NCBI RefSeq assembly: GCF_000495855.1
Contig: NZ_AWGF01000012.1
Location: 124,001 to 188,000 of the forward strand
DNA from: Asticcacaulis sp. YBE204
GTDB taxonomy: Bacteria > Pseudomonadota > Alphaproteobacteria > Caulobacterales > Caulobacteraceae
DNA: 64,000 bases
Reading direction: 5' to 3'
Part shown: piece by piece, positions 40,524 through 49,690 of the stretch
Layout: every line of letters starts with the position of its first letter
Numbering within the stretch: the first letter of the stretch is position 1
The notes under the pieces: model-generated
The model's database searches: none
What the model saw: only the letters and a program-made list of their open reading frames with translations
Told to the model about the DNA's origin: nothing
Program-made: the position numbers and the translations under genes

Positions 40524-41507
40524 CTACAGCTTTACCGACCGCAAAAGCGCCGCAACGACGGCATCGGCGCTGACCTGTTCGGCCTCGGCGGCGAAGGACA
40601 GCAGCAGGCGGTGACGCATGACGGGTGCCGCGAGCGCGATGATATCCTCGCGCGTCGCCGCCAGACGGCCTTGCAACAGGGCGCGCGCCTTGGCCGCCAG
40701 CACCAGCGATTGCCCGGCACGCGGTCCGGCGCCCCATTTAACATAGGTTTTAACTTCTTGCGGCGACGTGTCCGACGGTCGCGTGGCGCGGACCAGTCGC
40801 GTGATCCACATCAGCAGGTCTTCGCCGAGATGCACATCGCGGACCAGCTTTTGCAGCAGGAGAATGTCCTCGGCGTGCATGACCTTGGGCACAACGCCCG
40901 ACGCCGATCCCGTCGTTTGTTTCAGGATGTCGTGCTCTTCGGCTTCGGTCGGGTAGTCGACGCGGATATGCAGCAGGAAGCGGTCAAGCTGGGCTTCAGG
41001 CAAAGGATAGGTGCCCGCCTGTTCGAGCGGGTTCTGCGTCGCCAGCACGAAAAACGGCGCGGGCAGGGTGTGCGTCACGCCGGCGTAGGAGACCGTCTTT
41101 TCCTGCATGGCCTCAAGCAGGGCGGCCTGCGTTTTCGGCGGGGTGCGGTTCAGTTCGTCGGCCAGCAGCAGGTTGGTGAAGACCGGCCCCGGCTGAAAAC
41201 GGAAATGGCGGTGGCCGGTGCCGTGGTCTTCTTCGAGCAACTCGGTGCCGAGAATATCGCTCGGCATCAGGTCGGGGGTGAACTGCACGCGGCGGAATTG
41301 CAGCTCCAGCGCCTGACTGAGCGACCGCACGAGCAGCGTCTTGCCGAGCCCCGGCACGCCTTCGAGCAAGCAATGCCCGCCCGCCAACAGACCGATCAGC
41401 AATTGTTCGACGACATCGGCCTGACCGACGATGGCTTGGGCGATGGCCTGACGCAGATGACCCAGCCGCGACAGCAGTTCTTTGATTTCGCTTTCGGTGA
41501 TCGACAC
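40524..41507 (-). CDS. moxR: MoxR family AAA+ ATPase
   Basis: ATPase of 327 aa with Walker A EGVPGLGKTLLVR, Walker B LLADELNRTPPK, sensor FVLATQNPLEQAGTYPLPEA and the MoxR C-terminal lid. MoxR proteins act as chaperones inserting metals or cofactors or unfolding partners. It sits 10 bp after the DUF4159 gene and leads the DUF58-BatA-DUF4175 genes. Confidence 0.93.
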   Translation of the reverse strand: MSITESEIKELLSRLGHLRQAIAQAIVGQADVVEQLLIGLLAGGHCLLEGVPGLGKTLLVRSLSQALELQFRRVQFTPDLMPSDILGTELLEEDHGTGHRHFRFQPGPVFTNLLLADELNRTPPKTQAALLEAMQEKTVSYAGVTHTLPAPFFVLATQNPLEQAGTYPLPEAQLDRFLLHIRVDYPTEAEEHDILKQTTGSASGVVPKVMHAEDILLLQKLVRDVHLGEDLLMWITRLVRATRPSDTSPQEVKTYVKWGAGPRAGQSLVLAAKARALLQGRLAATREDIIALAAPVMRHRLLLSFAAEAEQVSADAVVAALLRSVKL

Positions 41508-41517
41508 GGAAGCCCCC

Positions 41518-42204
41518 TTAATTACTCAAAGCATAAATAACGATATTGACGGCGAATTTGGTGTTGTCTTCGGCGAGAAAGCGCTTGTTGCGCCAGTCGT
41601 AGTCCCACTCGCAGCCATAATCCTTGTTGGAATAGAGAATGCCCAGACGACCGTTGATCTCGATCCCTTTCAGGTAGTCGTGTATCAGGTCGTCGCCCCA
41701 GCCGTTCAGTTCGAAAGACGTGTTCGGCGGCCCGTCGAAGGTGAAGAAACTTTTGTAAATTCCATGGGTTTTCGGCAGGACCTTAAGCGCGGAATTACCA
41801 AAAATCGAGGCCATCTGGCGCTCGAAGGATTTGGCGAACAGGCCGTCGATATCGTGATTACAGTCATCGACGAAGACGAAGCCACCGTTGCGGATATAGG
41901 CCTCGAAATTGCGCCGTTCCGCCGGATTGAACTCGACCAGCTTGTGTCCGGCGAGGTAGCAAAACGGCGCGGTCAGCATCTTCGGGTCCGAAAGGTCGAG
42001 GACGTGTTCCTTCGGATCGACGCGCAGGGTGGTGTAGTCGATCAGAGAGGTGATCAGGTTGGCGGGCATGCGTTGATCGACGTCCCAGTCCCCGGAATCG
42101 TATTTCAGGCGCGTGAACCAGAAATCGTAGGCGGCGGCACGGGCGGGGAGGGTTGTCCCCAAGAGTCCACCGAGCAACAGACGCACAAATGTGGCGCGAT
42201 TCAA
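41518..42204 (-). CDS. DUF4159 family exported protein
   Basis: Protein of 228 aa with an export signal (FVRLLLGGLLGTTLPARA) and a DUF4159 domain: FWFTRLKYDSGDWD, LAGHKLVEFNPAERRNFEAY, GGFVFVDDCNH, HGIYKSFFTFDGPP, RLGILYSNKDYGCEW. TTG 42204 is the most economical start; the purine-rich repeat end (GGGGAGAGGGG) lies directly before it. The same frame is open to an ATG at 42384 that overlaps the tldE stop by 11 nt, and reading from there would translate the whole repeat into a roughly 60-residue extension ahead of the signal. Which start is used is uncertain. Confidence 0.78.
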   Translation of the reverse strand: MNRATFVRLLLGGLLGTTLPARAAAYDFWFTRLKYDSGDWDVDQRMPANLITSLIDYTTLRVDPKEHVLDLSDPKMLTAPFCYLAGHKLVEFNPAERRNFEAYIRNGGFVFVDDCNHDIDGLFAKSFERQMASIFGNSALKVLPKTHGIYKSFFTFDGPPNTSFELNGWGDDLIHDYLKGIEINGRLGILYSNKDYGCEWDYDWRNKRFLAEDNTKFAVNIVIYALSN

Positions 42205-42360
42205 TCCCCTCTCCCCATCGGGGAGAGGGTGGCCCGGAGACTTTAGTCTTCGGGACGGGTGAGGGGGCACACTATGCGACAATATCTGGGACGACCGGGT
42301 TACGCCCCCCTCAGCCTCGCAGGCCCGCGCCCAACCCTCTCCCCCACGGGGAGAGGGGGA
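42205..42360. repeat. 156-bp palindromic element at a gene start (family C)
   Basis: The ends are TCCCCTCTCCCC and GGGGAGAGGGGGA. Near each end a hairpin repeats the arm: CTCTCCCC-atc-GGGGAGAG and CCTCTCCCCC-ac-GGGGAGAGG. It has the look of the CTCTCCCC elements scattered in many proteobacteria and shows no sequence identity to copies A/B. It separates tldE from DUF4159. Confidence 0.7.
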
Positions 42361-42373
42361 AACTGGTGCGCCG

Positions 42374-43708
42374 TCAGACGGCATCCGACAACGACGTGAA
42401 CGTAAAGTCGCGCAGCTTCATCGCCGGGATCATCATGACGAACGGCGATTCGTCGTCACCGACGCGCACCGGCTTGCCCAGCTCTTCGATATTGTTGAGC
42501 ATGATGACCGGCGACTCGTTGAAGCGGAAGTTCTTCACCGGATGCTTGATGACGCCGTTTTCGATATAGAAGGTGCCGTCGCGCGTCAGGCCGGTCAGCA
42601 GCACGGTCTGTGGATCGACCATGCGGATGTACCAGGTGCGCGTGACCAGAATGCCCTTCTGCGTCGATTTGACGAGGTCCATGGTCGACTTGGTGCCGCC
42701 TTCCATGATCAGGTTACCCGGCGACGCATCGGCGGTCTTGCCCTGCTTTTGCGCCCAGAAGCGCGAATATTGCAGATTGGCGATCTTGCCCTTGTCGATG
42801 ATCGGCAGACGTTTGCGCGGCAGGCCTTCGCCATCCCACGGCAGAACCGAGGCTTCCGGATGCGACGGATCGGCATAGAGCGTGACGCGCGGGTCGTAGA
42901 CCTGTTCACCCAGCTTGTTGCCACCGCCCTTTTTCGACAGGAAGCTGCGGCCTTCGTCGGCCTGACGGGCGTCGAAATAGCCCATCATGAACGAAATCAG
43001 GCCTGCCGAGGCCGCCGGTTCCATGACCACCGTATATTTGCCGGGCTCCAGCGCCTTGGCTTCGGCCGATTCCGCAGCCTTTTTCATGGCGATCTGGATT
43101 TCCGTGTCGGGCTTGAAGGCGCTGACGTCCTGAAGGTTGCGCGCGACCCAGCCCGATCCGCGACCGTCTTCGGTGCGCACCGTGCAGGTATAGTCCATGC
43201 CGGTCGACTTCTGGTAACCGAAATTGCCGTTGGAATTGGCAAAGGCGGCGAAGCTTTGGCCGTCCGACAGGAAGCCCGCCGCGATCAGCTTGGCCTGCTT
43301 GCACGGCGTAATCGAAGCAGCGGCGACCTTGGCGCGCATCTCCGGCGTCACGGCGGCGGTCGATTCCGAGAAGGTCTTGGTCGGCGTATAGGTCTGCTTG
43401 GCGACCGCCGGCATGAATTCCGGGTTTTCCGGCGCCAGTTTGGCCAGGTCTTCGGCGCGGCGAACGACGCGTTCAAGGGCGGCGTCATCGAACTCGTTGA
43501 TCGTGGCGATGCCGACGCGCTTGCCGAAGGCGACCTGCACCCCCAGTTGCGTGTTGGTGATGATGCCGCTGGTCGAGACGTTGTTCAGCGCGAAACGGAT
43601 ATTGCCGTTGACCGAACCGTCCAGCGTCGCCGTGCATTCGTCGGCTTTCGACAGCTTGATGACCTTGTCGAGAATCGCCTTGGCTTCGGCTTCAGTGAGC
43701 ATGCTCAT
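42374..43708 (-). CDS. TldD/PmbA family protein (TldE-like subunit)
   Basis: Protein of 444 aa of the TldD/PmbA family, lacking the HExxxH motif of the catalytic partner, so the TldE-like regulatory subunit. Segments LGVQVAFGKRVGIATINEFD, ALERVVRRAEDLAKLAPENP, PAASAGLISFMMGYFDARQ and NIEELGKPVRVG fit the family. TldD/E heterodimers are proteases that process small peptides such as microcins and CcdA. No signal peptide is seen although its partner has one. Nineteen nt separate it from the tldD-like gene. Confidence 0.85.
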   Translation of the reverse strand: MSMLTEAEAKAILDKVIKLSKADECTATLDGSVNGNIRFALNNVSTSGIITNTQLGVQVAFGKRVGIATINEFDDAALERVVRRAEDLAKLAPENPEFMPAVAKQTYTPTKTFSESTAAVTPEMRAKVAAASITPCKQAKLIAAGFLSDGQSFAAFANSNGNFGYQKSTGMDYTCTVRTEDGRGSGWVARNLQDVSAFKPDTEIQIAMKKAAESAEAKALEPGKYTVVMEPAASAGLISFMMGYFDARQADEGRSFLSKKGGGNKLGEQVYDPRVTLYADPSHPEASVLPWDGEGLPRKRLPIIDKGKIANLQYSRFWAQKQGKTADASPGNLIMEGGTKSTMDLVKSTQKGILVTRTWYIRMVDPQTVLLTGLTRDGTFYIENGVIKHPVKNFRFNESPVIMLNNIEELGKPVRVGDDESPFVMMIPAMKLRDFTFTSLSDAV

Positions 43709-43727
43709 GGGTTTATATCTCCTGAAA

Positions 43728-45362
43728 TCAGCCTAAGGAACGGGCGGTGTTGATGACGTTGATGCCGTTGAAACGGGCGGTGGACGACCCATGCGAGACG
43801 GTCGAAACCTGCCCCGGCTGGCCCTTGCCGTCGAAGAACGAGCCGCCCATGCGGTAATCGCTTTCGTCGCAGATGGCCGTACAGGCGTTCCAGAACTCCG
43901 GCGTGCGGATCTGATAGGCCACGTCCTCGATCATCTGGGTGATCTTGCCGTTCTTGATCTCGTAAAAGAGCTGACCGCCGAACTGGGCGTTATAGCGCTG
44001 CTGATCGATCGAGAAGGAGCCGTCACCGACGATATAGATGCCGTTTTCGACCTTGCTGATCATGTCGGCGACGGACAGCTTTTCCTTGCCGGGTTTCAGC
44101 GAGATATTGGCCATGCGCTGGAACTGCACGCTGGACCACGAGTCGGCGTAGCAGCAGCCGTCGGATTCCTTTTTGCCGAGGATGTGCGCCTGATCGCGGA
44201 TCGCCTGATAGTCGACCAGTTTGCCGTCCTTGATCAGGTCCCATTCCTTGGTCTTGACACCTTCGTCGTCGTAGCCGACGCCGCCGAGGCTGCCGTACTG
44301 GGTCTTGTCGGCGACGATATTGACCTTCTCAGAGCCATACTGGAAGTGGGCTTCGCGCTTGTCGAGCGTCGCGAACGACGTCCCGGCGTAATTGGCCTCG
44401 TAACCCAGCACGCGGTCGAGTTCGAGCGGGTGACCGACCGATTCGTGGATGGTCAGCCAGGTGTGCGACGGATCGAGCACGAGGTCGTACTTGCCGGGCT
44501 TCACCGACGGGGCTTTCAGCTTTTCGCGCGCCTGTTTGGCGGCAGCGATGGCGTCTTCCTTGAGGTCGTAGCTGAGGCCGTAATTGACGACGCCGTTGGG
44601 CGAGGTGAACTTCTGCGCCTTGTCGCCGTCGAGATATTCGTAGCCGAGGCCCATCGGGGCCGACAGGCCGTCGCGCGTGCGGAACTTGCCGGTCGTTTTG
44701 TCGATGGCCGTGGCCGTCATCGGCGCCCAGATGCGGTGGATGTCCTGATCGATATAGGAGCCGTCGGTCGAGGCGAAATATTTCTGCTCGTTGACCAGGA
44801 ACAGGATCGAATTGACGTAATCGGCCCCGGCCTTCAGCGCCGAGGTATTGACGTCGATCAGCATGTCGGCCTTTTCCTTGATCGGCACGGTCATGCTGTT
44901 TTTCTTGATCGGCGTCTTCCACGACACCTCGCCGACGCCCTTGACCGCCGCCAGTTGTACCGGCGCGGTCTGGATCGTGGCATTGGCCTTGGCGATGGCG
45001 ACGGCCTGCTTGGCGGCCTTGGCCACCGCATCGGTCGTCAGTTCATTAGTGGCGGCAAAGCCCCACGCCCCGTCGGCGATGACGCGGATGCCGACGCCGG
45101 TCGATTCGGTGTTGACGACGTTTTCGACGCGGTCTTCGCGGGTGATGACGAACTGACGCAGATAACGGCCCACGCGCACGTCGCAATAGGTGGCGCCCGA
45201 CCCGGTCGCGGCACCTAAAGCCGCGTCGGCAAGGGTCTTCTTGACCTTGACGTCGAGGCTCGATTGCAGGTCTTCGGCGGCGATGGCGCGCCCGTACAGG
45301 GACGGGATCAGCACGCTGCCCGCGGTGAAGCCGGTCAAGGCAAGGAAGTCTCGTCTGTGCAA
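43728..45362 (-). CDS. TldD-type metalloprotease with Tat signal
   Basis: Catalytic TldD-like protein of 544 aa. The zinc site HESVGH (HExxxH, about residues 305-310) is intact. Unlike cytoplasmic E. coli TldD it starts with a twin-arginine-like leader (MHRRDFLALTGFTAG), so it may act in the periplasm. The C-terminal part has ARFNGINVINTARSLG and GSSFFDGKGQPGQVSTVSHG-like loops (here GGSFFDGKGQPGQ). It heads the reverse-strand run tldD-tldE-DUF4159-moxR. Confidence 0.88.
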   Translation of the reverse strand: MHRRDFLALTGFTAGSVLIPSLYGRAIAAEDLQSSLDVKVKKTLADAALGAATGSGATYCDVRVGRYLRQFVITREDRVENVVNTESTGVGIRVIADGAWGFAATNELTTDAVAKAAKQAVAIAKANATIQTAPVQLAAVKGVGEVSWKTPIKKNSMTVPIKEKADMLIDVNTSALKAGADYVNSILFLVNEQKYFASTDGSYIDQDIHRIWAPMTATAIDKTTGKFRTRDGLSAPMGLGYEYLDGDKAQKFTSPNGVVNYGLSYDLKEDAIAAAKQAREKLKAPSVKPGKYDLVLDPSHTWLTIHESVGHPLELDRVLGYEANYAGTSFATLDKREAHFQYGSEKVNIVADKTQYGSLGGVGYDDEGVKTKEWDLIKDGKLVDYQAIRDQAHILGKKESDGCCYADSWSSVQFQRMANISLKPGKEKLSVADMISKVENGIYIVGDGSFSIDQQRYNAQFGGQLFYEIKNGKITQMIEDVAYQIRTPEFWNACTAICDESDYRMGGSFFDGKGQPGQVSTVSHGSSTARFNGINVINTARSLG

Positions 45363-45596
45363 GGCGTCTCTCCGGAATAGGGATGACTAGGGTGAATTCG
45401 GTACCGGCTCAGCCCCCAAAAAGCTTAACGCGGTTTCGTTTGAGACCATCACCTTCGTTTGCAGGCGTCAAGTTGCTTTTTGTTAAGAATTGGGCGCAGC
45501 GGTGGCATGCGCTTCATTCCACTTCGCGCATCGATTCATGCAGGATTGGAATTCGCGTCCTTTTCTAATCGGCCTATGATCCTCGCATAACAAGAT

Positions 45597-45637
45597 GACA
45601 GGGATGCCGTAACGGCAGTGAATCCTGTCTCAACAGG
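45597..45637 (+). promoter_or_regulatory. leader with two mutually exclusive hairpins before the TonB receptor
   Basis: GACAGG (45597-45602) can pair with CCTGTC (45624-45629), enclosing TGCCG-taa-CGGCA. The same CCTGT (45624-45628) can instead pair with ACAGG (45633-45637), a hairpin abutting the AAGGA ribosome-binding site. The two folds exclude each other, so the leader could switch translation. Confidence 0.4.
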
Positions 45638-45651
45638 CAAGGAAAAACACC

Positions 45652-48435
45652 ATGACGAAATCAGGGATGAGGGCTCGTCGGAGCCTGACGTGCGGCGCAT
45701 CGATGCTCGCCTTATTGGGGCTGAGCGCGCCGGTAATGGCGCAGGAAGCCGCGCAGGCGTCCAGTGACGAACCGATCGAGGTCGTCGTCACCGGCTTTCG
45801 CGGCTCTCTGCAAAGCGCGATCCGCACCAAACGCAACGAAAGCGGCGTCGTCGATGCCATCAAGGCCGAAGATATCGCCGACTTTCCCGATCTGAACCTC
45901 GCCGAATCCCTGCAACGCATCCCCGGCGTCACCATCACCCGCGCCAACGGCGAAGGGCGTCAGATTTCGGTGCGCGGTCTGGGCTCCGAATATACCCGCG
46001 TCCGCGTTAACGGCATGGAAGCTATCGCCACCACGGGCGGCACGGTCAATTCCGGCGGCACCAATCGGACGCGCGGCTTCGATTTCAACATGTTCGCCTC
46101 GGAACTGTTCAATAGCTTGAGCGTGCGCAAGACGGCGTCCGCCGAAGTCGAGGAAGGTTCTCTCGGCGCGACCGTCGATCTGCAAACCGCCCGTCCGTTC
46201 GACTACAAGAGCGATCAACTCGTCATGTCGGCGCAGGCCAGCTACAACGATCTGGCGCGCGAAGTTACGCCGCGCGTGACGATGATGGCCAGCAAGCGCT
46301 GGGCCGACGGGCGCCTCGGTGCGTTGTTCTCGCTCGCCTACGAAAAGCGCCACATTCTCGAAGAAGGCGCCAATATCACGCGCTGGACCTATGGCGGCGC
46401 CAATAGCGGTTTCAATGCGGCCTCGACCATCAACGGTTATACGATCGCCCAGATCAACGACACCAATACGGCCACCGCGCTCTATCACCCGCGCATTCCG
46501 TCCTATGTCAGCTACGACATCAATTCCGAGCGCCTGGGCCTGACCGGCGCGTTCCAGATGCGCCCGTCCGAAGCGACCCTGATCACGCTCGACGTCCTCT
46601 ATTCTGACGTCAAAACCACGCGTGGCGAGCATCAGATTCAGGCCATCGGATTCAGCCGCGCCGGGACCGGCAAGCCGCAGACCATCATCAAGAGCGGCAC
46701 GGTCGAGGGCAAGAACATCGTTCAGGGCGTCTTCGACAATGTCGATCTGCGCACCCAAACGGCGTGGGACGAGATGGAGACCGAGTTCTCGCAGATGACC
46801 CTGACCCTGACGCACAGGTTCTCGGACAAGCTGCGCGGCGGTCTGGTCGCCGGTCACTCGAAGTCGGATTTCTCGAACCCGGTCTCGACCATCATCACCT
46901 TCGACCGCGCCAATTCGCAGGGTTACAGCTACGACTTCCGCTCGCGCCTGCCGGCCATCGGCCTGAACTTCGACGCCACGAACGCCGCCAACTGGTCGAT
47001 GATCGACGGCACTTCCGAAGTGCGTATCCGTCCGAACTTCGTCACCAACACGTTCAGCACGGTAAAGGCCTATCTTGAATTCGACGTCAACGAACACCTG
47101 ACCATCAAAGGCGGGCTGGATAACCGCGAATTCGGCTTCAAGTCGCGTGGCTATTACCGCACCACCGAAACCAAGGTCGATACCCTGTCGGCCACCGATC
47201 TGGCGGCGGTATCCGAGGTGTTCACCGGCTTCGGACGCAATCTCGATCAACCGTCGGGTAATGCCACGTCGTGGCTGGCGCCCGATCTCAACAAGTTCGC
47301 CGCCAAGTACAATATCTACTGCAATTGCGGCATCTATGCCCTGACCGACATCAACAATTCGTCGGCGCGCGGGCAGTGGATCACGGTCGATGAAACCGAC
47401 AGCGGCGGCTATCTGCAAGCCGACTATCGCTTCTCGGCCCTGGGCCTGAACTGGCGCGGCGATGCGGGCCTGCGCTATTTCAAGACCAATCAGCGCTCCA
47501 GCGGTTATGCGGCGGTAGGCTCCACGATCAAGCTCGTGACGGCGGAACGCACCTATGACATGACCCTGCCGTCGTTCAATATCGCGACCGACCTGACCGA
47601 CGATCTCGTCTTCCGCGTCAGCGCCGCCGAGACCATCGCGCGGCCGTCGATCTCCAGCCTGACCCCCGGCGGCGACGTCGGCATTCAGGGCGCCAACCGC
47701 TCCTATTCGCGCGGCAATCCGGACATCAATCCGACCAAGTCGAAAAATCTAGACCTGTCGCTCGAATGGTACCCGGCTCCCAATTCGCTCTACGCCTTCG
47801 GGTTCTTCTACAAGAAGATCGACACCTTCGTGCAGACCCTGCGTCAGGACATTCCGTTCAACCAACTGGGCCTGCCCGACTCGTTACTGGTCGGCACGAC
47901 CGCCACGACCAGCGATATCTTCGCCGTCAGCCAGCCGGTCAATTCGCCCGGCGGCGATCTGAAGGGCTTCGAGGTCAATGTCCAGCAGCAACTGACCTTC
48001 CTGCCGGGCTTCTGGTCGAATATCGGCGTGCTGGCCAACTACACCTATGTCGACTCGACGATCGATTATCTGACCTCGACGACGCCGGGTGCGCCGACCA
48101 TTTCGGAAACCCTGGTCGGGCTGTCGAAGAATGCCGCCAACTTCACTGTCTATTACGAAGTCGAGAAGTTCTCGGTGCGCGGCTCGGTCGCCTATCGCGA
48201 AGGCTATCTGACCGCGGTGCCGTCCAACGACGGCAATACGGTCGCCGGCACCAACGAGACGCTGAACTTCGATATGCAGGCCTCCTATAATCTAACGCCG
48301 AAACTCAAGCTGAGCGTTGAGGGCATCAACCTGACCGACGAATTCAACGACCAGTATGTCGACGCCACCAACCGTCTGAACGTGCGCAGCCATACGGGGC
48401 GTCAGTTCTTCGTCAGCGCGCGATATAGTTTCTAA
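45652..48435 (+). CDS. TonB-dependent outer-membrane receptor
   Basis: Ligand-gated outer-membrane transporter of 927 aa. Signal peptide (to about PVMA-Q), TonB box region (EPIEVVVTGFRGSL), plug domain (residues about 60-180: DFPDLNLAESLQRIPGVTIT, GRQISVRGLG, YTRVRVNGMEA), then a beta-barrel ending in FVSARYSF with terminal Phe. This subtype (IPGVTITRANGEGRQ, NLAESLQ) is common among Caulobacter/Asticcacaulis carbohydrate importers. No SusD-like partner. The LysR gene downstream might regulate it. Confidence 0.93.
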   Translation: MTKSGMRARRSLTCGASMLALLGLSAPVMAQEAAQASSDEPIEVVVTGFRGSLQSAIRTKRNESGVVDAIKAEDIADFPDLNLAESLQRIPGVTITRANGEGRQISVRGLGSEYTRVRVNGMEAIATTGGTVNSGGTNRTRGFDFNMFASELFNSLSVRKTASAEVEEGSLGATVDLQTARPFDYKSDQLVMSAQASYNDLAREVTPRVTMMASKRWADGRLGALFSLAYEKRHILEEGANITRWTYGGANSGFNAASTINGYTIAQINDTNTATALYHPRIPSYVSYDINSERLGLTGAFQMRPSEATLITLDVLYSDVKTTRGEHQIQAIGFSRAGTGKPQTIIKSGTVEGKNIVQGVFDNVDLRTQTAWDEMETEFSQMTLTLTHRFSDKLRGGLVAGHSKSDFSNPVSTIITFDRANSQGYSYDFRSRLPAIGLNFDATNAANWSMIDGTSEVRIRPNFVTNTFSTVKAYLEFDVNEHLTIKGGLDNREFGFKSRGYYRTTETKVDTLSATDLAAVSEVFTGFGRNLDQPSGNATSWLAPDLNKFAAKYNIYCNCGIYALTDINNSSARGQWITVDETDSGGYLQADYRFSALGLNWRGDAGLRYFKTNQRSSGYAAVGSTIKLVTAERTYDMTLPSFNIATDLTDDLVFRVSAAETIARPSISSLTPGGDVGIQGANRSYSRGNPDINPTKSKNLDLSLEWYPAPNSLYAFGFFYKKIDTFVQTLRQDIPFNQLGLPDSLLVGTTATTSDIFAVSQPVNSPGGDLKGFEVNVQQQLTFLPGFWSNIGVLANYTYVDSTIDYLTSTTPGAPTISETLVGLSKNAANFTVYYEVEKFSVRGSVAYREGYLTAVPSNDGNTVAGTNETLNFDMQASYNLTPKLKLSVEGINLTDEFNDQYVDATNRLNVRSHTGRQFFVSARYSF

Positions 48436-48441
48436 CCCTCA

Positions 48442-48483
48442 GCGCACCCCAAAAATGTGAAGCGGTTTTGGGATCAGATGCGC
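48442..48483. repeat. dispersed palindrome, copy 3
   Basis: Outer arms GCGCA/TGCGC and inner arms CCCAAAA/TTTTGGG enclose ATGTGAAGCGG. It directly follows the receptor stop codon. Confidence 0.75.
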
Positions 48484-48594
48484 GACTAAAAATTTCCTCT
48501 TACGCCGGTTTGTTCCCCCCAGAACGAACAGGTGCGGCGTAGTCACTGCGCCAGACGGCCTGACCTCCTTCCCCCCGAGGCTAGGTTCGTACTT

Positions 48595-48627
48595 AGCCCG
48601 TCTCGCTCAATCCGAGCGGGACGGGCT
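48595..48627 (+). terminator. intrinsic terminator of the receptor gene
   Basis: AGCCCGTCTCGCTC pairs with GAGCGGGACGGGCT around AATCC, a 14-bp stem with one mismatch, followed by CATTTTAT. The 358-bp gap 48436-48793 also holds palindromes on both sides of it (copies 3 and 4). Confidence 0.8.
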
Positions 48628-48641
48628 CATTTTATCTGGTC

Positions 48642-48685
48642 GCGCATGTATGTCCAAAAACCGCTTCGCACTTTTTGGCATGCGC
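48642..48685. repeat. dispersed palindrome, copy 4, inverted
   Basis: GCGCATG...TCCAAAAA and TTTTTGGCATGCGC enclose CCGCTTCGCAC. Read on the reverse strand the core is GTGCGAAGCGG, as in copy 3, so copies 3 and 4 point toward each other around the terminator. Confidence 0.75.
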
Positions 48686-48793
48686 TCGAAGCCACGGCTG
48701 CCCTACCGCAGACGTGGCTCTTTTCATTGGTAAAGGCCATTTCTCGTGTTAGCTTCAATACAAATACAGCCGGTTAAGCCGCTACAGGGAAAC

Positions 48794-49690
48794 ATGTTTG
48801 AACTCAGTCAGATACGGTGCTTCGTCACCGCTGCCGAAGAGTTGCACTTCGGACGGGCAGCGGCGCGGCTGAACATGACCCAGCCGCCGCTCAGCCGGCA
48901 GATTCAGGTATTGGAGCGTATTCTCGGCGTGCCGTTGTTCGAGCGCACCAGTCGCAGCGTCAAGCTGACCCCGGCGGGGCGGGTCTTCCTGCCCGAAGCG
49001 CGGCGGATCATCTGGCTGGCCGAAAGTGCGACCCTGGCCGCGCGTAAAGTGGCGCAGGGCGATGCAGGGCGTATTGGGATCGGTTTCACCGCCGTGTCGG
49101 GCTACAGCTTCCTGCCGCAGATCGTGGCGCAGGCGAGGGCGCGACTGCCCAACATCGAGTTCGAACTGCGCGAAATGGTCTCCAACCAGCAGGTCGAGGC
49201 CCTGCAAACCGGCCTGATCGATATCGGCTTCGTGCGCCAACCGCTGGAGCGGCATGAATTCGAGAGCGAGCGCGTAGTCTGTGAAGGACTGGTCGCGGCC
49301 CTGCCGACCGGCGATCCGCGCCTGATCACGCCGGAGTTGACCCTCAGCGATTTCGACGGTTCGCCGCTGATCATGTATTCGCGCGAAGGGGCCAGCTATT
49401 TCCACAATATGCTGATGTCTCTGTTCGCCGAGGCCGAGGTGCGCCCCGACTATGTGCAGCAGGTGACGCAGATTCATTCCATGCTGGGATTGGTAAGGGC
49501 AGGGCTGGGCGTCGCCATTGTGCCGCGCACCGCCATGAGCCTGCAATTTTCCGACGTCCACTACCGCGATATCGCGACCTCGCCGGAAAAACCGGTCGAG
49601 CTGTACATGGTCTGGCGGCGCGGCAATGCCAACCCGGCGTTGGGCCCGGTGCGTGATCTGTGTTCCGAGGTCGCGCCCAAGACGGTTTAA
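48794..49690 (+). CDS. LysR family transcriptional regulator
   Basis: Regulator of 298 aa. HTH at residues 1-60 (FVTAAEELHFGRAAARLNMT, QPPLSRQIQVLERILG, LFERTSRSVKLTPAG), then the periplasmic-binding-like effector domain from about 90. ATG 48794 fits the conserved LysR start MFELSQIRCF and has AGGGA 6 nt upstream. The stop codon directly abuts the stop of the convergent Doc gene. Confidence 0.92.
   Translation: MFELSQIRCFVTAAEELHFGRAAARLNMTQPPLSRQIQVLERILGVPLFERTSRSVKLTPAGRVFLPEARRIIWLAESATLAARKVAQGDAGRIGIGFTAVSGYSFLPQIVAQARARLPNIEFELREMVSNQQVEALQTGLIDIGFVRQPLERHEFESERVVCEGLVAALPTGDPRLITPELTLSDFDGSPLIMYSREGASYFHNMLMSLFAEAEVRPDYVQQVTQIHSMLGLVRAGLGVAIVPRTAMSLQFSDVHYRDIATSPEKPVELYMVWRRGNANPALGPVRDLCSEVAPKTV

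Noticed and set aside
45712-47418. 568-aa reverse frame opposite the TonB receptor
   Set aside because: Same artefact; the forward protein has all receptor landmarks.
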